Positions 48,901-60,900 of a stretch of 64,000 nucleotides of DNA are shown piece after piece. A program made the position numbers and the translations under genes. Below the pieces are notes generated by a model that saw only the letters and a program-made list of their open reading frames with translations, did no database searches and was not told where the DNA came from. The first letter of the stretch is position 1; each line of letters opens with the position of its first letter. Source of the stretch: Aptenodytes patagonicus (lineage: Eukaryota > Chordata > Aves > Sphenisciformes > Spheniscidae); contig NC_134957.1 in assembly GCF_965638725.1 (NCBI RefSeq), positions 22,654,101 through 22,718,100 of the forward strand, in the 5' to 3' direction.

Positions 48901-51900
48901 TACAAAAGCACGGACACAAAAGCTGTGAATCAAGTCCAACATGTCTGACAGAGCGAGGACAAGCACATCAAGTCCAAAGTGCTTTGGGTGCAGACCTTTG
49001 GCAAGTACACGAATCAAGTATACTGTGTAACACAGAGGCAGTGGCCTGACTGCATATACGCAGCCACCATCAGCCTTGGATTTTCAGACGTACGGCATCT
49101 GGTCAGAACTATCGCTCCAAACAGTCTGCTATACAAACACCTAAATTTGTTTTCCCTGCACTAGGCAAAATTTCCAGTAGGAGACAAAAAAAAAAACGTT
49201 ACAGCTAGAGGAAAGTCAGTTTTACAGTAGCTCTGAATTAGCGGGGTTCTTAACTCATGCACAAGATTGGTTGTTACATTTCTTTATTAGTATTCACCAT
49301 CTCTACTGCACACCAGGGAGCAAAGGCTTCTGATGGAAACAGCATTTGTTCTGCTCAGTCTCACACTCCAAATTCCTACACAAAGCACCAATTTGTCACT
49401 CAGACTTTTGCTGTGCAAATGCCGTTACAGGAACTGAAGCATTTCAAATCTAACTAATTGCCACCTGAAGTTCTCCATTTCACTTTCTAGATTGGTCTTC
49501 AGAGACAAAACAAGATAGCATTAAGGAGCCCTACAGATTATTATTTAGGTCCAGAATATAAGATAAGCAGCTAGAGTTCAACGCTGCATTGGAGTTTATT
49601 AGCCTTAAATTAACTGTGCTCTAAAATGGGTCTCGGTGTCATCCTATCTCGTGTTACTTAATCGAAATGCTCAGCCATTTGTGTGTTCAGAATCACCGCT
49701 GTTAGTAAGAGCAAGCGAACACCTACCTGGAATAGGACCGGGTGGTGGCAGACCTATGGAAATAAACAAGCAAGCAAAACAAGTGAGGACAACAGGTAAA
49801 GCATGTCATCTCTGTACCTCGAGCTAATCCTAAAAGCACACTTTTGAATAAACGTCACATATTTGAGCAGACAGACCAGCAGAAAAATTGGTGCTATTAA
49901 GCAGTAACTAGCCTACAAACTATATCATTTTCCCAAAAGATGAGCTCTTTACCTTTATATTATAATTTTAAACGTTGCTGCTCTCACACTGGAGAATTCC
50001 TTTTTCCAAGCATCAACACACAAACAATTGATTTGGCCTTCAGAACAACTGAAGGAGCCAGAGAGGAGAACCTGCTGCAGACGCCGGTGTGTCCTTTTGC
50101 TCGTTTGTTGTTGGTTGTGTTTTGTTTTTTGGTTTGGTTTTTTTTTTTAAACTTTTAAAAAAAAAAAAAGTCAATCATAACTGCATAGTGAAATCAGACA
50201 CCCTGGTCAACAACCAAAAGAACGAGTGAACAATTCATCTTCATTTTGCCAACCATTTTAATGGAAGGCAGTAGAAAAAGCTACCGTGGTCCACCAGCGA
50301 GTACTGCAGTAATAATCCTCCTCAGATTAAAAGCCTTGACCGTATTTTCTGTTCTGTATCTTCTGCACGTGGAGCCAGTGCAAAACGTAGGAGTTACTGC
50401 ATGATGTGCTCCCAGTGGCTTCTCAGAAGTCTGGCCGCTGCCTACAGGACCAGGGAAAGCCCAGAGCGTGGCCCTCGCTTCAACCTTCGTGCACTACTGA
50501 AGCCAGAAGCAACAGGGGCACAGACATGACTTATGTTGGATCAGAAGATGCGCAGGCTTAGTAGGAAGCGAAGACAGAAAAACGTTGGCCTTTTCAGTTG
50601 CAACGTTCTTTGTTCTCTCCACCAGTATTGCCCTATTTTGCCTGGTGCCCAGAAAGAGTACTACTGGTCTCCAAGTTGCAGATGCGTTAAGAAACTTTGT
50701 GGAAACTGAGTTATTACGTGCACAGAAGAGACAGTGAAACTGTTCTGTAACGTGGTGCTCAAGACAACTAAGTAGAAAAAAAATTAGAAATTTTACTTCC
50801 GCTACCTCGATAGGTTTCAGGGCTCAGTCTGTAACTGCAGAGGCAAAGGGCATTCCTGCAGACACAGGACTTATCTCGACAGCGTCTTCTCAAGTGCCAA
50901 GTGCTCTTAGCACAATACAAACCCATCTGGTTATTGATAAGAGCGCACAAACTTGCCTATGCTGAGGACTGACCACATCCAATGGACTAGAAACCCGTGG
51001 TAAAGACCTCATTTATATTATTCGTATTTTGCTTTTAAAATGAAGCACTGCTCTAATGTCTGCACTGGACGCTAGGCTCTTCTAGGAACAGTAAGAATCA
51101 TCCTGCAGTGGCAGTTGGTACAATAAAATGCACAGAAACAAACACAGAAAGATACAAATCTTGGTATTTCAAGGCATAAACCAACCAAGAGCTGACCTGG
51201 CTTAGGAGGAAAGCTGTTTATTAGAGCTGCTCTTGCAGAATTGCCAGTTCCAGCATCACCCTTGAAACATCTGGAATCAGGATCCTGAACTAAAGAGCCT
51301 GCTGATCTGACACAGGATAGCAATTCCTATGTTCTTGGCTTCCTCCACAGGTAATCAGGAACCCATTTCTTTACATTTATCAATAAAGCAAATGGATCGG
51401 TAGCACCCAAAGGCTCTCTCACGGAAACAAAGCCTAGAGGTTTTTTTTCCAAGGAACAGCTGCCGTTTTTTAAGTATTCAAGGGCAAACGTTAAATAGGC
51501 TGATGGAGGCACTGAACAAAGACTGGCCAGGTCTAAGGACCCGTTACCTGGTTGCTCGACTGTCCCATAGCATTTAACGATTAAACCTTTGATTTGCTGC
51601 AAGCCCGGGACGTCCTAACTTGCAGCCTCAGACTGCCGTATATCGCTGTGTGAACACATACCTGGAGGATGCAGGGGAGGTGGAACAGAAGTAACTGGTG
51701 GAGGAGGGTGGAGGAAGTGTGGTGGAGGTGGCCCAGCGAGCGGGGGAGGCGGTGGGCCTGCTGGTGGTGCGAACGGCTGTTGCTGAGGTGGCTGTTGGGG
51801 CTGTGATGGCTGCTGGGGCTGCTGTGGGGGCTGTGGCTTACTTCCGTGGTCTCCAAGGACCTTAGAAGGCAGAGGAACGAGAAGAGAGGATTTTAATCTC

Positions 51901-54900
51901 TTTGCTCCCGCAGCTAGGACCTCACTGTGCTGGCATAAAGGGAGCGTATCACCAAAGCAGGCAGCATCGTGATACCTGGAAAGACCAGGCTATGCTATAC
52001 CCAGGGGATAACACCTTTTGGAGAGGAAGGCAGGCTGATCAAAGCGATCAATATGCTTAGCAAGATATCTTCTCTTACGCAGAACAGCAGCGAGACCAGA
52101 TTCTAGCTGTATACACAACTGCGCCAGACAGCTGATATTTCAGTGTTACGACCACCTTTTGTTCACGGGGACTGCCACGGATACAGGCTTCAGATTAAAA
52201 GCTGCCGTATTCGAGGGCGACACAGTCACAGTTGGTTTGGTTTTTTTTTAAACCCAATTTATCTTTCCTGAGGGCAGCAAGAGGCCACATTCTGCTCTAG
52301 ATTGTGCCCACGTAGGTCAAAGGAAGACTGGATTCACGTCTGTCTGACAAAAGCAGGTCACATGCCCACTACTGCTGAAGGAACAATCAATACGCAGAGA
52401 GACCAGAATGACCTGGAAATACAGGTATCAGTGCTTCTAAGTGGGAAGAACGACCACCATTTCCCAGCAAATTCTTTCTCTTAGGCAAACTCTTTTTTGG
52501 GCCACTGTTGGCAACACTTGGAAAACTGACCACTAAAAAACCAAACAGACCACAAAAACACACGTAAAAACAAAACCAGGAATTGCGTCTAGACAGGGGA
52601 AAGGTTCCATATTTGGGGTTTTTTGGTGAGTTAGGAGTGGCTGGTAGGAGAAAGGTGGTTAAGAGAAGAGTTCTCGGCAGATGGTCCTCAAACCCTACAC
52701 ATAGCACCTTCCTACCTAGAAGGCAGGCAGAACATTATGGTCATACACTGGACGCGCAAGATCAGAACTGAGTCCAGCTTTAGACCCCAGGCTTTTATTT
52801 CTTATAAGGGACAAGATCCAGTAACACAGGCCCACCCTAAGTCTGAAGTGTGGGCTGCATCTAGCGATGCTTAGACTAAATGTTACTTCAACGTAAAAAG
52901 AAACACAAGCCCCAAGTAGAAGTCCTCCACTGCAGAACTGGAGATTCCAACCCGACAGTGGAGGGGAAGGGAATAATCCACACGAGAGCCTCCCAGCTAC
53001 GCGCCCCGAGGAATATTTTGGAGAGCTGATGAGAAAAGGAACTTAGGCCTTACCATTCAGATGGGAAGGCTAGTCTTTAAAGGGCAATCCCTAGCTCCTA
53101 GCAAGGTAAAGCTTTTAAAACAGAAGTTAATTCAACCTGCGGAAGGGAACGATACATGCATACGCCTCAACAGGGTTGATATGCTACCTGCTGCTTTGCA
53201 GACAGAAACAGCGACATGGGAGGTCAGGAATGCACAGACATTTGCTCAGGGTTCACTACAAGTGCAATAAAATCAGGAATTTGTCAGGACAGCGCAAAAC
53301 ATTTACCTGAATTGGGTTTTCCTCAGAGGCATGCTTATCGCGACGTCTTCCTTCTACTCTCCTAATTGTGCCTGCCTGGCCACCGATCACATCAATTGTC
53401 CCACCCAGCTTCCTGGTACAAAGCAGATGCATCTTTTTAGGCTCGAAGACATTAGAAGGAGCAGTGTTCCCCACTATTACACAGGCTTCTCTCGTGCATT
53501 CTTTTCCACCAGGGAAAAATCCCTAGAGGCAGCACTCAGATTGGACAAGAGGTGAACGAGAAGTCCTTTTTCACTTTTGAGCAATTTGAGCTCTGCTTGC
53601 AGGGGTGAGTTAGGTCTCTCTGAACACCTAGAGACATGATCCGAAGAATCACCACATACGGGTGTAATAACATGGATTGCACGCTCTGGTTCAGAGCTGA
53701 AACCCTTCACTCACTCTCCAGATTTGAATAATCATTCCCAGATCAGGCTCAGAGAAAGTGGAGAGTATTTATCAGGAGAAGCCTTTAATGTTATCAGCCC
53801 AGATTTTTGCTGCTTTCTGTCCAATCTTCTGAGTGTTGCCGATACCACTGAAGTTATTTAAAATCAGATTCTCAGACACTTTCTAGCCCACCTCCCTGGG
53901 GTCTACCCTGTTTCTAGTCAAGTCAAAAGTTTTGCCCCTGCCTTCAGTGAAATCAAGGCTAGACCCTTGAACAAAAATATATTCACGTAGCCAAGAAACA
54001 GTGCTGCACTAGTGGAAATCAGTCACAGAACCTACAATTTTCTATGTTCTTTTATCTCCATACCCAGGTGACACTTGGGGGAAGAACATTTTTTATAGGA
54101 GCTCCTTGTAAGGTCACCACAAGTAAAGGTTTGTGAGAGAGAGAAGCACCCACAACTGAAGTTTTAGAATCCCTCATCCTATATTCATCCAACAATTGAT
54201 TTGTGTTAGTATGGCCTTAGGCATGTTTTCCTGCAGTTAGGACAGAAAAACGTCAGCACTTTTCCAAGTTAGACAGAAGAATTTTCTATCTCAGTAGGAA
54301 ATTTAGACAAAATGCTGGCTAGTTGGCGAGATGAAGTTTTCTCACTGAAATTTGCTCTGTTTAAGTAAAAAAACCCAAACAACAAACAAACAACAAACCC
54401 AACTCATTGCTAAGCCCATGGTTTTGATGCTGCTGTGGTGTATGAAGATACTTGTTCTGGTCCTGACCAAAAGCTCTGCTGCAGGAACAGAATCTCGTGG
54501 GTCAGTACTTTCAAAACCAGACTGCAAGTTAGAATGGACAAAAATGCTGTATATGCAATAGCATCAGCTTATTTTGCAATGGTGTAGATTTTCAAAAATC
54601 TCAGGAGATACGCGTAACAGCTGGAAACAAACCTGACCGATTCGATGGCACTATGAAGGGGGACAGAAATGCCAGCAACGTGCTTAAATGCAAACAGACT
54701 AAGCAGAGTTTTAAAGCTTATACTTGAAGCATATAGTTGGTTCTCTCTCAGACAAAGCGGAAAGTTGGAATGCGAGACTGATTTCTGCAAGACAGGCGTG
54801 CAAAAGATGTAATGTGAATAAACCAATAGAAACACCCAAATCCCAAAGCTCTGGCTCTTCTTCATAGCTTTGTTTTTCTGAAGCTTTTGATAAAAAACCA

Positions 54901-57900
54901 CCAACCTCCTAAGGTCAAAGTGGGTTTCCCAGCAGAGGCTGCCAATCAAAATGACTCAAGCGTTTTGCTTTGTCCAGCCTTGTGGATCCTCCCTCTCACT
55001 GGAGAAAATAACTAATTGGCACGCATCAAGCAGCGTAGCATACAGGTTCAGAAACCAATAGCTCCTCTTATCAGCTGCCAAACATGTAATCCACTTCCAC
55101 TTCAGGAGGCAAAGATTAACATTGTGGGAGTAAGAATAAGCCAAGTAAGCACAAGCAGCCAGCAATGTAAGCCCTCAAAGCCGAGGTATTTGCCTTGTCT
55201 TTTCTACTCCCGGAGATGCGTCCCTTCAGCTGGGATATAGGTTTCCCTCCCTGTGCAGCACTATTCTGAGGATATCGCCAAGGAGAGGTAAACGGGTAGG
55301 CAGGGGTTGCACAACCCTCAGGAGAGCACTGCTGAAGACAACAGTTAATGAGTGGCCACAGTAGCTTCCTGTGAAGTTTAAAAGCTGCTTCTGTTTCAGG
55401 CTTGAGGCGATTCTGATGTGGCCCAGGTGGATCCCAGCTACCCCTACGAAGAACACAGTGCACCCAGGCTTTATGTCTGCATCATCTCTTACCTGTTAGG
55501 AGGAGGCCCAGCCTTCATGCGTCCTCCCACCAGAGCCAAAAAGTCTGTTTTGAATTCTGTTTTGATGATGTTGTTTTCCACTTCTTTTTCAGCATTTCCT
55601 GTTCTTCCTTGCTGAACCTATGGAAGGCAATATATAACACACGTTTAATGCCCTTACTTTCAACCGAATGTAGCATCAGATATTAACCCTCAGCAAAGGA
55701 AAAGGGCTCCCTTGAGGAACAATCACAGGGCTCTTGCAAACAAGCAACCTATTCTTCAGTCAAGGTGGCAGACAGTTCTGTAAACTAGCTGGCTATTCCA
55801 GCCCCAGCCTGCTGTCCGCTGTCCGAAAGTTTAATAATCTCGTATCCTTTTTCATGTAGTCCTGAAGTCAAAACTGGAAATAGTAATACTTGCTGTATTG
55901 ACGCTTTGGCTGAAGTTCTGATTAACAGCTGTTGGCCACCTGATGGACTTCTGCAAAGGCTGATGGCCAAAGCAGCCTCCAAACACAAACGGCAGCCACA
56001 CAACCGCAACAGTCAACAGCAACAAGTAAAACAGCCATGGATGCCCAGCTCCCCTCTCTACACCTCTCACATCCACAGGATCTTCCAACCAGACACCTCT
56101 ATAGCTGAGTAGTCTCAAAGTCAACTGGAAATTCACTTAAGTCTTGCTACTGTAGTGGTTCAAACCTGCCAGACAGCTGGAGCCATTTGTTCCAGAGAGA
56201 AAAGATTTTTAGCAGAGAGATTTAATCTTTAAAAATACATTTTTGTACTTCTCATCACTGAAAGGAACACAGAACAGTTAGGTATTAAGGTATCTTCTGC
56301 TCTTACACTCTCTGGGATTATAAAAACAAGCCCCAGTTTTATTGTAGCCACGTGCAGGAGTAACACGTCACCTACCGTGATCTTATTTTCAGTGCTGATG
56401 GGAGGAGCAGGATCCAGTCCAAGCTGAAGCCGTCGCTGCTTTTCACAATAAGCTTTCCACGTTTCTTCATTGAATCCGTAATTAAAGTAATCAGAAAGAT
56501 CAGCGCCTGACAAAGGGAGCAGAAATTAACATAGGGATTCTAGCAGACCTGCATTCTCAAATTGTCCTTTAACTGCTTAAATGAAGAGTTAAGAAAACAA
56601 AAACCTTCTAGAGAGCACAGCTTACTCTCCATTTCATTCTGTCAGAAAGCGGCTGCGTGCCACAGCGGAGATGGCTGCATCTTTCGTTGGGAGGGGGACT
56701 ACAGCCTGAACAGCAGCGGGACCATTTGGGACACAGAATACAGCACGTGTGCAGGCTATTAAAAGAGATGCTTGCAACCACTTATTCACCAACCGGATTT
56801 TTTCAGACTGGTTTCTTGCCACTGTCCAAATGAGTTTAGTGCTGGGGAGGGCACAGGAATGACGGTTCCAGCTACGACCACAAACATGGAATGGTGCCAC
56901 AGAACCGTTTTCTTGGCAGAGCTAAGCCAACACGTTCTGCTCCTGACCGTCGTTGCCTTTGCTGTTTTGAGAAGAGATTCGGGGACTCACCCATTTCGTG
57001 AAACGGGGCTAAGGTGGAAGTTTTTTTTATTGATACGTCTCAGACTACACACGTAATTACAGTTCAGTCATGATCCTAACTATAGCCTTCCAAGATTGTT
57101 ATCTTACTTTGACAGTCTTCTGTGAAACGTGCCAATTCAGCATGAGCACTTCTGAATAAGGGAGGTGGCCACAAACTGCCTGCCAAGAAAACGTAGACGC
57201 GGAGGGACAAACACAGCTGCAGCTAACTCCGTGAGGCGAACCTCACAACAGGAAGCACTGCAAAGCACCTCCTAGCCCTGCTGAGGTGTCCCTCAAACAT
57301 CCCCCTCGCAAAGGCGTTCCTAGACAGACCGATTCTAAACCAAGGAGCTGATACATTAAGGGCTAAGCAAAACGCTTTGACCACGCTGAGCTTGGATCTA
57401 TACAGCAAGGCTTAAGTTTATCTTCTAGGTAGGCTGCTCTTCCTGCTGTACCACCCAAATATGCAAATTTCACCAACACAGACTCAGCAACGTGACATTT
57501 ACATATCTATTTTATCAGCCTATATTTCAGCCCTTCATCAGTTCTTCCACACCGTATTTCTTCTTCCTCTCCCTCACTTAAGGAGACACCAACTTGCTGA
57601 ACAATTAACTGTAAAGGATATAAACCTGAAAGGCTGTTGAGTAACAAGCTACTTGCCATCTAAAATAAACTTACAGGCCACACCTCTGCAGACATCTTCC
57701 CTCTATTCGTACTTCAACACTGTTTTAAGGCTAGCTGGCTTCATTTTGGTCCAGGGATGTCAGCATGACCACAATGATTTCCATGCTTTAGCTCTGAACT
57801 TCACTTCATTGTTTTCCTTCTAACTGATTTTCTTCCTAGCCCCCTCTTTCTCACTTCACAATCGATGGGAAATCCCCTGCAGAAGAAAGGCTATGTTTTC

Positions 57901-60900
57901 TATTACGTCTGTACCAGCTACTAGTCATCACAGCGTGCTTTAGTGCTGGTTTAATACCATGACATGTTGATGTAGTTACTAGCACTGTTGTGTACTCTGA
58001 TGCCCTTCATTTCAGGTGGGCAAGAGATACCAAAAACACACCACAGACAACCTTATAAAAGCACTACTTACTTAGCATAGCAATTATTTCTGAAAGATAA
58101 ATAAAGTACAGGGGCTGGCGGGGAGAAGAATTATTTCTGAGTCGAGGCAAGTGGATTTTTTGCTTCAGTTGGCATTTCATCGTAGCATGTTTTATGAGAG
58201 TAGCACAGCAAAAATTTGGATCTCTCTGGTTCCTTCATTTACTTTTGTATCAAATTCAGATGAAAACCAGAAAGTTTATTTGTAGCATCCTACAGCTGTC
58301 ATGCAAGAGTCGCTTCCGAGCAGAAATCTCATACTACTAATCAGGAAGACAAAAGAGACCATGTACCTATTAAAACCTGCTGTGCGAAGTACTATTTGTC
58401 TGGACAAATTTGTCTAGATAATACTGTCCAGAAGAAATGCGTGAGGACTGCTCGCTCACAGTTATGCACCTAGGGGCAGAATCTAGCAAAGAATTAGGCA
58501 ATGCAGCTTTTTTAAAAGAAAAATCCTAGCCTTTCTTGTCAGAGTAGGCAGTGTTTTCCTTCCTTTTATTCAACTGTTTGCAGCAGAACTCAACACAAAA
58601 AGACAGCTTTCCTATCGCGACGTGCTCACATGGCAATTCCCACCATCGCTACCACCATCGCTGCCCTCTGCAAGGGGTACTTTCCTGCACAAGTGTGGAC
58701 ATCCCCAGGACCCAAATGAAAAGGGTGCACGGGGATGACTCTGAGCTTGGCCGTGGTGAGACAGAAGAAGCAAGCTGCTGCACACATCATCAACAGCCAA
58801 ATCTTGATCCTACTCAACTGACTTTAAGGCCAACAAACGTTATCGTATTGGTATCAGTGCAGTATTTTCTGGAACTAGGGAATTAATAAAATAGAACATT
58901 AAAAAAAATAGTTGTTCCCTTTAGGGAAGATAAATTAATAGAGTAAATGCAACCCAATTTTAGGTAGAAACATGGCTTGATCAATCAGTAAATGTCACTG
59001 ATTGTCTAGACAGGCATCAGAGGCTGAGTAATACGCGTTGTTCTGACTTCCCTGTTCCCTGGCAGCAATAAACGGACAGAAATTACATGTGAAATTAAAG
59101 ACAGACAACTAAAACTGTAGAACATATTTACCACAAGAAACTGTGAGGCCCCACCTGGTTTCCTCCACGGTTTGTCTTCAAATGAATCTAAATCCACTTC
59201 TATAACAGGCAATCCATTTATATTCCCTGCGGCATCTAAGTCAATACCTTTGGGCTGCAACTTGGCTTTAGAGAGAGAGAAACCGTTACTACTTTTAATG
59301 CAATGCCTTTAATCCACTAATTTGCTGAGCAAATTACTCCCCTCAAAAATAAAGCACCCCTGTGAATTCACTGCTGGCTTTACAGCACGTAGGTAACCAC
59401 AATCAACTTTTTAATAAAAATTTCTTCAGTCGCTCTACAAATAAATAGCCAGGGTATACAGCACTTGCAGTTGAACAGCAGAGAAGCAAATTCAGCCCAG
59501 ACTGGTACTACAGACAAACGGAGTAAATTATTAGAGCATGCATGAAATTTACCCCAAATGAAAAAAAATGCATTTTTCTCCCCAGGCAAAATAAATATTT
59601 TACCCTCCCAAGATACACACATTTTCTCATAACAAGAAACTTTTTCAGGATCAGTCTTAAGTGGACCATGTACTAAGTGGAGTCAGCAAAAATCTGTTGA
59701 GTACAGAATCTTCAAGGGGAATCTGTTCTTATTTTCTCAATCAGAAGGTAAGTCATTTCCATAACAAAATTAATGGAAGGAAGTATATGAAGCCCATGAA
59801 CAGACAGTCTCACATAGGAGGAAGGACAGAATCCAAGTCTCAATATACAGTATAAACTAAACCGAATGGTGGGGAAAATTTCATCTGCAGAAATACGCAT
59901 AGCTGATACTCAAGGCCAGAGTTTGTTTCTTTTAGTATCTCACAGTGCAAGTAGCTCAGTATACTGACCACAGAGTTAAAGTTCTTCTCCAGGCAATTTA
60001 GAATGTTTGGCCCCAGTGCAACAACAGAGTTTAGAAATATTCTGGTTTTTTACTATAAAAGTAATAATCACTGTTTTTTTTTTTTCTAGTTTAAATAGAA
60101 TTACAATCAGCTTGTTCAGTGATGGGTAATTAAATCATTCCATTGCACCCTGGACCTTCAGACTGTCCTAGGAGCACTTATCTTTAGGAAACGCACTTAC
60201 TATTCCTACTTTAAGTAAGACGCGCTAATTTTATATCCTTCCAAACAGAGACCAAGATTCAGCTGCTCCAGCTGCCAGTGCCAGGTAAATGAAATACTGC
60301 AAAAGGTGAAGGATAAAAATAACAGCAATACCTGAAGCGGATGCTCCATAGCCTCTACCCGTTTTTAAGTTTAGATTCATAGGAGTTCCCCTATATGGAA
60401 AAGAATCACTACATTGGTATTTGAACAAATTACTTGGTTGAAGATTTTCATGCAAAATATATTCAAGCCCTGACATCCTTCAGAAGATGCGTCGTTCACT
60501 TGGGTTTATTCATGCCTCTCTACGATTTTTAGTACCAAGTCTCAACACCTTAAAAGTGAGATTCATTTACCAGTTTCATAAGTTTCTCTAACCCTACAGA
60601 AACGCAACAAACGTACTTACTGACCAACAAAAGAACACAAGAGGATTGTCTTGAACATGAAGGGCAAGGTTATTTCAAAGAGTGGTAGTTCCCATTCTGC
60701 CCAGGAACGTACTTAGTATTTAAACGGAACTGAACAACACGGAAATCATAGCTGCGCATAGATCACAGAAGGAGGAGAGAAAGGTAGAAGAAGCAGATTT
60801 CGAAAAGGATGTCTGCAAAATCTTGTGAGCGTCTAACGGATGGAGCATTGCTATTCAGAGTAATCCATCAGACTGAAACCACCTCTACAAGAGAAGGAAG

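Noticed and set aside
51581-51856. His/Ser-rich minus-strand frame over the Gln/Pro exon
   Set aside because: It is the wrong frame of the proline-rich exon. The frame giving [14 protein letters not shown] joins both neighbours in phase.
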